In this document: positions 11,614-20,370 of the stretch, one piece after another | Numbering within the stretch: the stretch's first letter is position 1 | Layout of the letters: the number at the start of each line of letters is the position of its first letter | Assembly: GCF_040807025.1 (NCBI RefSeq) | Contig: NC_090953.1 | Coordinates: forward strand, 2,321,001 to 2,385,000 | Direction of reading: 5' to 3' | DNA from: Struthio camelus | Lineage: Eukaryota > Chordata > Aves > Struthioniformes > Struthionidae | Length of the DNA stretch: 64,000 nucleotides | Notes under the pieces: model-generated | What the model saw: only the letters and a program-made list of their open reading frames with translations | The model's database searches: none | What the model was told of the DNA's origin: nothing | Made by a program: the position numbers and the translations under genes

Positions 11614-11711
11614 TCACTGGGGCAGCAGCGGCGGCTTGAAGGAGCAGTTCCCCGTGCAGTGCCGCGGGGTCAGCATTTTGCAGGAGAAGTGGTGCAGCGC
11701 GTCGTGGGCCT
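11614..11711 (-). CDS. SKOR1: SKOR1 last coding exon
   Basis: 98 coding bases, acceptor CGTGGCTTTGCAG. It encodes EAHDALHHFSCKMLTPR then HCTGNCSFKPPLLPQ and a TGA stop at 11,614-11,616. The Cys/His-rich tail is characteristic of SKOR1. I recall the human protein ending at LLP, so the final Gln appears to be an extra residue here. Confidence 0.94.
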
Positions 11712-14497
11712 CTGCAAAGCCACGGAGCCGTCACCGCCGGCCGGGCCCCGCTCCCCCCGGCCGCGCTGCAGGGGGGGGCATCGGGCTGCGCCCCTCCATT
11801 CCCACCCCCTCTTCCTGCCCAGGTACCTTTCAACTTCTGCTGGATGGCGTAGCGCGCCTTCCTCTCCTGGTCCAGCTCGTTACACAGCGTATCTGGGATG
11901 GGGGAAACGCATCACACCGCGCCGGGGGGGACCTGCAGTGCGGCCGCCCCATCGGGGGACACCGACGGCGGGGGGCCGGGGCGCTGCGGGGCAAGACGGC
12001 AGTGCGCTCGTTTGCAGCGCCGGGGAGCAACGGCCGGAACGGCGCTGGGAGGCAGATGGATACGGGCGGGATTAACGCAAACTTGGGCATTACTTCCCAG
12101 GTAATTTTACGCCTCGATTTTTAATTTAGGCACCGTGGAAATTGCTGCGATAGGAAGGTTCATTCGCTCCTGCGTAATGATGCCTCGCAGCCGTTTGCGG
12201 GGCGGCTCGCAATTCCGAGGCTAATCAGAGTGCACAAAAGGATATTGAATAAAAAAAAAAAAAAAAAAAAAGCCCAGTAATAATTGCCGGATCGCCTCGG
12301 CAGTGGGCGGGCAGGCCGGGCCGGGCCGGGCCGGGCCTTACCTCGGACGATCTGCAGCTGCTGCACCATCTCCTCGCGGTACGCCAGCTCCCGCTTCATC
12401 TGGTCCTGGAAGTTATCTGCGGGGCAGGACGGGTGAGCGCGGCCCGGGCCCGGCCCGCGGGGCTGCGCGGCCCTGCGCGCCGCCGAGCGGCTCCGGGAGG
12501 GGGGCCGGTACCTTTCAGGCTCTGGAAGTCCCGCTCCAGCTTCTTCCTCAGCTCCATTTGCTCCAGGACCAGTTTTTGCAACTCGTCTGTTTAAAAATAC
12601 ATCGCGGGATTGAGGGGAGCCCGCACTTTTCCATATGGAGGCGGCTCAGCGCGGCGCTAATCGCATTACATTACATTAATCACAGGAGTTAATCACTCCT
12701 GCAGAAAACATAAATACCTCGAGCCGCGAGGAGAGGCCGGGGCTCCCCCCGCCCGCCCCCGCGGCGGGAGGGGCGGCCGCCACGGGCGCCGTCGGGGCGC
12801 GGAGCGCCGTCGGGCCGGGCGCCCCCTCCCCTCCCGCCCCGCCGCCTCACCTCGGGCCAGGTTTTCGATGTCTTTCTCCACGAGTTGCGTCCCCGAGACG
12901 TCGAGGCCGAGGCCGTCCTCTCCTGGGGGTGGGGGGGTCAGAGCGCGCTCAGAGCCGCGGCTCCGCGGGCCGCGCACGGCCCCGCCGCTGCCCGCCGAGG
13001 CGCCCGCTCCGTCGGAGGCCGGCGGGCAAGGGGCGGTCGGGGCCGCGGCAAAGCCTGGAGCGGCGCTTACCTCTGTCAGTATTTACAGGGCTCGGATGCG
13101 AGACATTCCTTTGGTCCTGATAGGATTTTCTGGTCTCTAAATCCTCTGCTGTCGAGTGATTGTCTTCTTTATCTTGCTCTTAAAGTTAATAAACCGATTT
13201 TCAACCATAAGCAATGAAAGTATGGTCCTGATATATCCTTAATTACATAATTAAGGACAAAGTCCTCGTTAAAACCTTCTTAGCGAACATCCTAATCGCT
13301 TTGCCATTGGAAAGTAGCTTGCTGGCAGGAGCTTTGCCCCGAGGTGCCGCGCGGTCCCCGCGCACGCCGGGCCCGGGCGAGGCCCGCGAAGCACCTTCCC
13401 CGCTCGGGGCTCCCGGGCCTGCCGCCCCCCCGCCGCCGACGGCCGCGGCGGCAGCTACCCCGCGCCCTCCCCCCGCCAGAAACCGTTTGCATCGCTTTTC
13501 GCCCCAAAGCCCGCAAAACGAAAGCGGCGGCCCGGGTGCCCCGCCGGGGCCGAGCAGCCGGTGGACGCGGCGCCCGTGGCCCTGCCCTCGATTTGCACCG
13601 GCCTCCTTCCCCCCCCGCAACCCAGAGCCGCGGCCCGGGGACACCGGCCGCCGCGGGGGCCCCCGACCGCGATTTTACCCTTGGCCTCGGCGTGGCACAG
13701 GAAGGCGGCCGAGGCTCCCAGGGAGGCGGCGGTCTTCAGCGGCGGCGGCTGCTCGCCCCTGTCCTGCGCGTACACCTGCAAAACAGCGAGTGAGCGGCCG
13801 GCGGGGCGCAGCGGGGCCCCGGCCCCCCCCCCCGGGCAGAGCCGCCCACGCCGCCCGGCCCCGCACCTCGTAGGCGCCGCGGCTGCTGCTCCTCTCGGGG
13901 CTGCCGTCGGGCGGCTGGCTCCCCTCCTCGGCCGCCGCCTCGCCCGCTGCCTCCTCGGGCCCTTCGGCCGCGGCGGGCAGCGGCGGCGGCTCGTCGGCTC
14001 CGGGCAGCAGCTGCGGCGGCGGCGGCAGCTCCGGCTCTTCCGAGGGGGCGGCGGCGGCGGCGTCCTCTTCCTCGTCCTCCGGGAAGCGGTTGGACTCCAC
14101 GTCCACCTCGGGCTCCTCGGCCGTGTCCCCCCCCGGGGAGAGCGAGCGGTAGCTGGAGCTGCCCTCGCTGAGGAAGTCCGGGGAGAGGTAGCCGGGGCCG
14201 CGGGCGGCCGCGCCGCCGTACGCCTCGCGGGTGCCGTAGAGCTTGGCGATGCTCTCCGTGTCCTTCACCACGGGCCGGAAGGCGGAGAGGTAACTGCCCT
14301 TCCTGGGCAGGGGCAGCGGGGGGAGCAGGGCCTCGTCCCCGGAGCGCTCCTCCTCGCCGGCCGCCCGCGACAGCGCGCTGGAGCAGCGCTCGCCGTCCGC
14401 CCCGGAGCCCTCCTGGGGCGTCGCGCTGCTCCGCCCGCTGCCCGACGGCTCCGAGCCCTCCAGCTCGCCGTGCCGCCCCGCCAGGCCCGGCGGCTCG

Positions 14498-14536
<39 letters not shown>

Positions 14537-15834
14537 ACGGCCGTGGCCGCCGCCTTGGCCTGGCTCTGCGCCGGGTAGGGCGGCACGGGGAGGCTGCCGG
14601 CGGCCGGCCAGAACATGGGGAAGGAGGGGTAGACGCCGCTGTCCTTGGCGGCGCCGGGCTGGTGGGGCGGCTGCGCCGGCTGGTGCGGGTGCGGGGGCCC
14701 CCAAAACATGCCCGAGGGCAGCGCGCCGCCCTTGCCCGGCTCGCCGCCGCCCGCGCCGCCCAGCGCCTCCTCCTGCTTCTTGGGGCACAGTCCGAAGGCG
14801 GCGGCCGGGAAGCCGTAGGGATGGGGGAAGAGCGGCGGCGGCAGCTTCTGCAGCATGCCGAAGCCCTTGCTGGGCACCGGGATCACCGGGTAGCTGCGCA
14901 CCGCGCCCGCGCCGCCGTGCGCGCCCGCCGCGCCGCCGTGCGCCGCCGGCAGGCTCAGCGCGCCGCGCTCGCCCGCCGGCTCCTGCCCGCTGCACCGCAG
15001 GCTCTTGTGCACCGGGGCCAGCTCGGCGCCGGCCGGCGGCGGCGGGTGCAGCGCGGCCTTGGCGGCCGGCGAGCTGCCGCCGGGGCCGCTGGCGGCCGCC
15101 CCTTGCAGGGAGAAGGTCCGCTTGCGGGTGCCGCCGTTGAACATGGCCTTGACATCCTCCCAGGCGTGCGAGAGCTCCTCCGTGGCCGTCTTGTCGCTGA
15201 GCTTGAGGTGGCGGCGCCAGGAGTTGAAGTTGGCGGCGTCGGGCTGCGTGTACTTGGAGTCCGGGGTGCGGTGCGAGTGGAAGATGAACTTGTTGGGCGA
15301 GAAGTACATGCTGCAGTAGCTGCACTTGATGCACTTGGCGCGGGAGCTGTTGTAGCGCGCCGGGATGAAGCTGCCCCGCGAGCCCCAGGCGCACTCGTGC
15401 ACCACGTCGAAGGCGAAGTTCTCGGGCAGCTTGGGCGGCTTGTGCTCGCCCAGGAAGGACTTGCAGAGCCGCTCCGCCTCCCGCTTGGTGATCATGCCGC
15501 AGCGGCGGGAGGAGATGGGCATGGCCCCGGCCCGCCGCAGGATCTCCAGCTGCACCGGCGTGCACTGCACGCAGGTGATGCCCAGGGCCACCCGCCGGTT
15601 GTGGATCTCATTGTAGCTGTAATTCTTGAGCAGCGTGTTGGAGATCTGCGCCAGGCACAGCCGCTCCTGCCCGTCGATGACTAGGGACACGATGGGCACT
15701 CCGTACAGAGAGGTCTCACCCACTTGGTTGGGCTTGAGGGTATTGGAGCCCTGGTACGGCTGCAGCTCTTGCTTTGAATTTGGGGAGGAGCTTGCATCTC
15801 TCCCATTTCCCATCTGACTGGCGATCGCCTCCAT
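11614..15834 (-). CDS. SKOR1: SKOR1, SKI-family transcriptional corepressor 1 (complete, 8 coding exons)
   Basis: Nuclear corepressor of the SKI/SNO family, known to partner LBX1 and interact with SMADs in dorsal spinal cord and other neurons. Coding exons on the minus strand are 15,834-13,867; 13,775-13,679; 13,178-13,071; 12,922-12,851; 12,586-12,512; 12,416-12,342; 11,892-11,827 and 11,711-11,614. They join in frame to 852 codons plus stop. Residues about 34-132 form the SKI/SNO/DAC domain (SLVIDGQERLCLAQ, ALGITCVQCTPVQLEILRRA). About 140-232 form the SAND-like SMAD4-binding domain, with CIKCSYC and HSH as likely zinc ligands. A long Pro/Ala/Gly/Glu-rich region follows, then a C-terminal coiled coil (DQMKRELAYREEMVQQLQIV) ending in FKPPLLPQ. 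The N-terminus (SSSPNSKQELQPY) and C-terminus mark it as SKOR1, not SKOR2. From memory, human SKOR1 is somewhat longer, mainly in the low-complexity middle. Introns are compact (91-500 bp). Confidence 0.96.
11827..11892 (-). CDS. SKOR1: SKOR1 coding exon 7 (coiled coil)
   Basis: A 66-bp exon, acceptor CCCCCATCCCAG, donor AAAG|GTACCT. It encodes DTLCNELDQERKARYA then IQQKLK. Phase 1 at both ends. Confidence 0.94.
12342..12416 (-). CDS. SKOR1: SKOR1 coding exon 6 (coiled coil)
   Basis: A 75-bp exon, acceptor CCTGCCCCGCAG, donor CGAG|GTAAGG. It encodes DNFQDQMKRELAYREEM then VQQLQIVR, the most conserved part of the SKOR coiled coil. A CCGGG-repeat tract follows its donor at about 12,312-12,336 and A20 or so lies at about 12,250-12,271 in the next intron. 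Phase 1 at both ends. Confidence 0.94.
12512..12586 (-). CDS. SKOR1: SKOR1 coding exon 5 (coiled coil)
   Basis: A 75-bp exon, acceptor ATTTTTAAACAG, donor AAAG|GTACCG. It encodes DELQKLVLEQMELRKKLE then RDFQSLK, a heptad-like coiled-coil segment. Phase 1 at both ends. Confidence 0.93.
12851..12922 (-). CDS. SKOR1: SKOR1 coding exon 4
   Basis: A 72-bp exon, acceptor CCCCCCCACCCCCAG, donor CGAG|GTGAGG. It encodes GEDGLGLDVSGTQL then VEKDIENLAR, the start of the C-terminal coiled-coil region. Phase 1 at both ends. Confidence 0.93.
13071..13178 (-). CDS. SKOR1: SKOR1 coding exon 3
   Basis: A 108-bp exon in AT-richer sequence, acceptor TTAACTTTAAG, donor AGAG|GTAAGC. It encodes EQDKEDNHSTAEDLETRK then SYQDQRNVSHPSPVNTDR, closely matching the recalled human SKOR1 segment. 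Choosing the alternative AG two bases later gives an immediate stop, which fixes the acceptor. Phase 1 at both ends. Confidence 0.9.
13679..13775 (-). CDS. SKOR1: SKOR1 coding exon 2
   Basis: A 97-bp exon, acceptor GCTGTTTTGCAG, donor AAGG|GTAAAA. It encodes VYAQDRGEQPPPLKTAAS and LGASAAFLCHAEAK, the counterpart of the recalled human KVFAPERDEHVKSAAVALG region. It enters in phase 0 and leaves in phase 1. The preceding intron is only 91 bp, and the open frame reads straight through it. Confidence 0.88.
13867..15834 (-). CDS. SKOR1: SKOR1 main coding exon (SKI/DAC and SMAD4-binding domains)
   Basis: Encodes residues 1-656. The acceptor TTTTGTTTTGCAG ends at 15,852, so the exon begins at 15,851 with 17 nt before the ATG at 15,834. 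I chose this start because MEAIASQMGNGRDASSSPN aligns with the recalled human MEAL start. The frame stays open upstream as AFWGG, recalling the longer human N-terminal isoform, so an alternative upstream start is possible. The exon ends at GAYE with donor GAG|GTGCGG (phase 0). It carries a run of eleven Ala codons at 14,497-14,529, then three Val codons, and acidic tracts near 14,050-14,110 (EDEEEDAAAAAP). The plus-strand frame of about 700 codons over this exon is an antisense shadow. Confidence 0.95.
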
Positions 15835-16950
15835 TCCCCCCCAAAACGCCCCTGCAAAACAAAATCGGGAAAAGGCGCAGGTTAGGAGCGCTCCCGGGGC
15901 CCCGCCGAGGGCGCCCGCCGCCGCCACCGCCGCGCCCGGCCCGGCCCGGCCGCCCCCGCTCCGCATCCGCGCAGGCCGGGCCGGCCCGCCGCCGTGCTCG
16001 GCGCTGCGCACCCGCTGCCCAAGCCCCGCCAGGCGCTGCAGCACCCCGCTCCCCGGCCGGCGAGATTTACGCCTGTGCCCGAGGGCTGCGCCCGCAGCAC
16101 CGCGCCGGTCGGACCGGCCCTGGCCGCCGCCACGGCGGAGACCGCGGCTCCGGGCAGAGCTCCGCGCAGCGCGGGTACGAGCGGCCGGGCCGGGCCGGCC
16201 CCCGCGCACCTTCCGCCCGCCGCCGCGGCCCTTTGTGCCGGCTCGCCGAGCCGTGCCGGCCCGGCCGCCCGTTGCGGCGAGCCCCGGGCGGGCTCCAACG
16301 AAACGCGCCGCTGGCGGAGGCCGGCGCGTCCCGCCGCGGAGCGGGGCGCAGCCCGGCGCCGGGCCGGACCTTGCCGCGGGGAGCCGGGAGCGGGGCCGGC
16401 GGGAGCGGGGGGCCGGGAGCCCCTTTGTCGCGGCTCCGCAAGGCGATTAGGAGCGGGCGGATTACGGGGCCGGGGCGCTTAAGACCTGCAGCACGTAAAG
16501 AGCAGAAGGGAAACGAGCGAGGCAAATTGGCTTAGCGAGGAGGGCTCACGGCATTAAGCCGCTTCCGTGGTAATTACACGAAATAACGGGGAGCGGCTCC
16601 CGAAAACGCGCCCCGACCGCCCTCGCCCCCCCCGCTCCTCCCCCCGGCTCCGCACTTACCCGCAGCCGCGCCACAAAGCCCGGCTGGACGTGAAAGCGGC
16701 GCGGTGTCCCGGGGTCTAGGGGCTGCCAGGCAGCGCCGCCGCTCCGCAGCCCGGCGCCGGGGCCGCCATCAGCCGCGGAGGCGGGAGGTTGGGGGGGGGG
16801 GGGGACGGAGGAGGTGGAGGGGGGCGCCGCGGTAGGCAGGCTGCGCGGAGCGGCGCGGAGCAGCGCGCAGCAGGGGCGCCCCGTCCCCGCGGCGCCGAGC
16901 GCGGAGCCCTTACCGTGGGCACGTCGCTGGCCGCGCCGCGCCTGCGGAGG
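15835..16950 (-). promoter_or_regulatory. SKOR1: SKOR1 5' region: candidate noncoding first exons and CpG-island promoter
   Basis: The acceptor just before the ATG exon shows that at least one upstream exon exists. Two good donors lie upstream on the minus strand: CTGCGG|GTAAGTGCGG, exon end at 16,660, and CCCACG|GTAAGGGC, exon end at 16,914. Either could close a noncoding first exon. The whole interval is extremely CpG-rich with no TATA box evident, consistent with a CpG-island promoter of a developmental gene. Transcription starts cannot be placed from sequence alone. Confidence 0.5.
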
Positions 16951-17154
16951 TGCCGGGGCGGCGGCGGGCGGAGCGGCGGCGGCGGCGGCGGCTCGGCTGC
17001 GGGCGGCGGGAGGCGCGGAGCCGCGGCGGGCAGGTGAGGAGTTTCATGAACGCTCCGGGGCTGCCGCCCGCCCGCGTCCGCCCGTGCCGAGATGCAACAA
17101 GAGCAGTGACCACCCGCGCCACCGAGGGAGGATCCGGATCCTTACTTGGAGACG

Positions 17155-17290
17155 CTGCACATTGATCCGGTGACAGCTAAAATAACGGGAAGACACACCC
17201 ACTTAGCACCAGCATATTTACATTAACTGCCTCCGGGACCCCGCGGACGTCAATCACCGATGCGCTCCAGTCAATCACGGCGCTGCTTTA
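17155..17290. promoter_or_regulatory. AT-richer island upstream of SKOR1
   Basis: An island of balanced composition in the CpG block with GGTGACAGCTAAAATAACGG, CATATTTACATTAAC and two TCAATCAC repeats (near 17,250 and 17,272), the latter resembling TALE/HOX-type TGATTGA sites on the minus strand. This composition break is typical of conserved regulatory elements. Function is inferred. Confidence 0.35.
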
Positions 17291-17874
17291 AGGCACAGCG
17301 GCGCGGGGCGGGGGGGGGGGGGGGGTGAGGGGCGCGGGGGGCCGCAGGCGAGCGGGGACCCGCCCGGGCTGGCCAAGGTAAGAGCGCGGCCCGGGGCCCG
17401 GTCCGCACCTGCGCCGCGCTCCGCTCCGCTCCGCGCAGCCCGCGGCTCCGGCGGGGCCGCCGCCCGGCCAGGCACGGCGGGCGGCGGGGGCACCGCCGGG
17501 GGGGGGGAGATATTGGGGGGAAGGCACGGCTCGTTGAAAGTTTGCGGGGGGCTCGGGGAGCAACGAAAGGAGGCGCCGCGTTGGGGCGGCGGACGGGGCC
17601 CATCGAAACCGCGGCCGCGCCGCCGCCGCCCGCCCGCCCGCCGCGCCGGGGCAGCGCAGCCGCGGCCCGGGGGGGCTCCCCGGGCCCGCAACGAAATCGC
17701 CGGGCGGCGGCGACGGCGGCGGCCGCGGCCGCGTTTTTCGTTCGCCGCGGGGGCCCCCTTCCACGCGGCAGGGCCGCGGCCGCGGAGCGGCTCCGCGCAC
17801 CCTCCTCCCCCTCCCGGCGCTGCCGCGGCCCCGGCTGCCAGCCCGCGTGGGCTCCCGCGCCGCGCCCGTCACGG

Positions 17875-17955
17875 ACACGTTAATTAAACTGTAATTAATC
17901 ATCGCGTCCGGCCCCGATCGGAGCAATTACACTGATCAAACAGAAGTTAATAACG
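17875..17955. promoter_or_regulatory. Homeodomain-motif cluster upstream of SKOR1
   Basis: ACACGTTAATTAAACTGTAA followed by TTAATCATCGC, AGCAATTACACTGATC and AGTTAATAACG lies within otherwise GC-only sequence. Several TAATTA/TTAAT cores occur in 80 bp. A likely conserved enhancer or proximal element; inference only. Confidence 0.4.
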
Positions 17956-18329
17956 GCGCGCCGCGCCCCCACCTCTCACTTTTGTCACCCGCCCCCGCCA
18001 GCGCGGCCGGGATGGCCGGGAGGATGCGACGCATCCGCCGCGGCCCGCAACGCGGGCGCGGAGATGCCGATCGCCTCCGCGCTCCTCGGGCACCGCGGCT
18101 GGGCCGGCCCCGGCCCCGGCCCCCTCGCTGCCCCGGCCTCCCCGGGCAGCGCGGCCGCTCCGCGGGGCTCCGCGCACCCCGCGCATCCCGCCGCGGGGTC
18201 CCGCGAGGCCCCGTCGGGCCGGGCGGACGCGGGCCGGGGTCCTGCCGGCCGGGCCTTGCGGCGCGGCCTTTTCGCACGGATCACAGTCCATGTCGGTAAT
18301 TATTCCTCGCCTTTTAATTATTTAAAGCC

Positions 18330-18366
18330 CCCCCCCCCCACCACCACCACCACACACACATACACA
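18330..18366. repeat. C-run and CCA/CA simple repeat
   Basis: A run of C, then (CCA)n, then (CA)n with one TA interruption, next to an AT-rich TAATTATT patch. Confidence 0.85.
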
Positions 18367-18849
18367 GGCGGCTGCTGCGGGCGCAGACCGGGCGGACTGA
18401 GGAGCCGCCGAGGGCTCGGGCCCGGGCAGACCCCGCCGCCGTCGGGGTGCCCCGGCCCCGTGGGGCTGGGGGGGCCGCTGCCTCCTCCCGCTGCGGGGTT
18501 TCGCTGTCGTCCCCGGGCCGATAAATACCGGGCTGGCTGCGGGAGTTGCGGGGTCCGTCTGCGGTGGACGCGGGGCTGCGAGGGGCCGGGGCGGCCCGTC
18601 GGGGGACCCGAGGGGAGCTGCGCCCGGCCACCCCTGCCCTGCCCGTCCCCGGGTCCTGCCCCAGGCCTTGCGGCCGAGCCCGGCCGGCCCTGCTCCCCGG
18701 CCCGGCTGCTCGGGCCGGCGCAGCGGAGCCCGCTCGCCCCGACGGCCCTGCCGGCAGCCGGAGCCCCGGGGCCGGAGGCGGGGAGCTCCGCGGCCGGCCC
18801 CGCCGCTCCGGCCGCTCTCCCTGCCGGCTCCCCGCTCCTTGCAGCCGCC

Positions 18850-19080
18850 GTATCTTTTAACAGTTGAATTGACTGCAGTTTTTGTCAGTTAATTAGGTTT
18901 AATTTACATAATTAGTACAGTATAAAGAGTATTGGGGATAATCAGGAGGTACGTCTCGCTTACTGTGTAAACACGGATTCGGAATTAAAAATCAGATGTA
19001 ATTAAGGCGTGTGCGCGCGGCTTTTAATTGTAATGAATTTCTAATTAAGGCTCAACGATCGCCGCACGCGAGAGCCGGGA
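18850..19080. promoter_or_regulatory. AT-rich homeodomain-motif island, SKOR1 upstream flank
   Basis: About 230 bp of AT-rich sequence bounded on both sides by CpG-dense DNA. It contains GTCAGTTAATTAGGTTTAAT, TTACATAATTAGTAC, ATGTAATTAAGG and TTCTAATTAAGG, so at least four TAATTA-type homeodomain cores, plus TGTAAACA (forkhead-type). Looks like a conserved developmental enhancer; not verifiable here. Confidence 0.45.
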
Positions 19081-19279
19081 CGTTTGCGGGAGTCGCCGCC
19101 GCCCCGAGGGCGCGCCGGGGGCTGCGGGCCGGGCGCAGGGTGCGCGGCCGCGGAAGGGCCGCGGCGGGCAGCGGAGCGGGGCGGGCCCCGGCCGCGAGGG
19201 TTGCGGCGGGCAGGGCGGTGCCCCCCGACGGGCCCCGACGGGCCCCCGGCCGGCGCCGCTCGCGGGCGAGGCCGGCGGA

Positions 19280-19530
19280 TAATTTAGGTTAAAACTTAGG
19301 GAGCCGTGTCACGGGTGTATAAATAAATAATCACCCGGGGACGGCCGCGAAAGGCCCTTCTCTCCTGGAGGGCTGTGCCGAGATTGCCACATAAATCACG
19401 GCGGTCTAATTCAGTGGAAGTTTAATAAACGCCTCCTATTGGAAATGAATGTTCCCCATTTAACAGTTGTATCAGCACCATATAAAACCATGACCCCAAT
19501 AAATTTAATTTTAGAGGCCGATCAATCCGG
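19280..19530. promoter_or_regulatory. AT-rich island, SKOR1 upstream flank
   Basis: A second AT-rich block with TATAAATAAATAATCACC, CATAAATCACGG, CCATTTAACAGTTGTATCAG and CCATATAAAACCATGACC, followed by AATAAATTTAATTTTAG. It includes a CArG-like CCATATAAAA and HOX/CDX-like ATAAAT motifs. No open frame of protein character. Probably regulatory, inferred from composition and motif density. Confidence 0.4.
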
Positions 19531-19939
19531 GCTTCTCTCTATCGATCCGCAGCGGCTCTGCGCATTTACAGCCTCTTCCGCGGCCCTTCCCGGGGAGGCG
19601 GGGGGGAAATAGCGTTTCGATTAGACTCTTTATTAGGAAAAGATTGCTCCGAGAGGCCTGAAAATTAAACGGTGACATTTTAATTACTGGACATTGACAA
19701 AGGAAGCGGGCGGCGGCTCTCTGCGGGCCGGACACCCTCCCCCGACCCGACGTGCTAAGCACCCCGCGGAGGCCGAGGGGCCGGCAGAGCCCGGCGGCCG
19801 CTGGGGGCCGCGGACCGGCTCCTCCCGGGGCTCCCGACGTGCCACCCCTCGGGGCGCCCCGGGCCCTGCCCTGCGCCCTGGCCCCGCTCCCCGGGGCCCC
19901 TTCGGTGCATCTGGGTCTCCTGCCACGTGACCCCCACCC

Positions 19940-20370
19940 CGGGCACCTCCTCTATACAACCTGGGTCCCCCTCTATGCACCTCAGCCACCCCCTGCCGTG
20001 CGCCCCCTCTATGCAGCCCAGCTTCCCCACCATACAGCCCCTCTATGTACCCCGAGTCCCCCACCATGCACCCCCTCTGGGCACCCCGGCTTCCCCGCCG
20101 TGTATCCCGGGTCCCTCCCGTGCATCCCCTCTGTGCACCCTGGACCCCCCCCCACCGCATCCCCTCTATGTATCCCGGGTCCCCCCCAGTGCACCCCGTC
20201 TATGCACCCCAGTTCTCTGCTGTGCTCCCTGGCCCTCTGCTGTGCGCTCCCTCCATGTACCCTGGGTCACCCACTGTGCTCGGTCCCTCCCTGCAGAGCG
20301 CCTCCTTGCTGCACCCCAGGTCCCCCTGCATGCACCCCCTCACCACACTGAATCCCCCCCCATCGTGTCC
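19940..20370. repeat. Minisatellite, about 34-36 bp units
   Basis: A degenerate tandem array with unit core CCCCTCTATGCACCCCGGGT. The CTCTATG/CTCTGTG box recurs near 19,971, 20,007, 20,041, 20,075, 20,129, 20,164 and 20,198, mostly 34-36 bp apart. The right part decays into CTGTGC/CCATGTACCCTGGGTCACC variants. Long proline-rich frames across it on the plus strand are repeat artefacts. Confidence 0.85.

Larger units (their letters stand above)
12300..18850. other. CpG island spanning SKOR1 coding exons and promoter
   Basis: Dense CpG dinucleotides and very high GC run from the middle of SKOR1 through its promoter and upstream flank, broken by short AT-rich islands near 13,080-13,320, 17,160-17,290 and 17,880-17,950. 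A G run of 16 lies at 17,310-17,325. Long CpG islands of this type are typical of Polycomb-regulated developmental transcription regulators. Boundaries are approximate. Many open frames on both strands here are artefacts of composition. Confidence 0.75.

Noticed and set aside
13675-13866. Continuation of the SKOR1 frame through 13,866-13,776
   Set aside because: The frame is open by chance through a 91-bp intron with a GT donor at 13,865-13,866 and an AG acceptor at 13,776-13,777. Splicing joins GAYE directly to VYAQDRGE, as the recalled human protein suggests.
13561-15684. Open frame of about 700 codons on the plus strand
   Set aside because: It is antisense to the SKOR1 main exon, where the protein on the minus strand is clearly conserved. 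The plus-strand product is Arg/Gly/Ala-rich composition only.
15852-16209. Extension of the SKOR1 open frame upstream of the ATG exon
   Set aside because: A clear splice acceptor lies 17 nt before the ATG. The upstream translation is GC-rich shadow without similarity to the recalled human N-terminal extension beyond the few residues next to the splice site.
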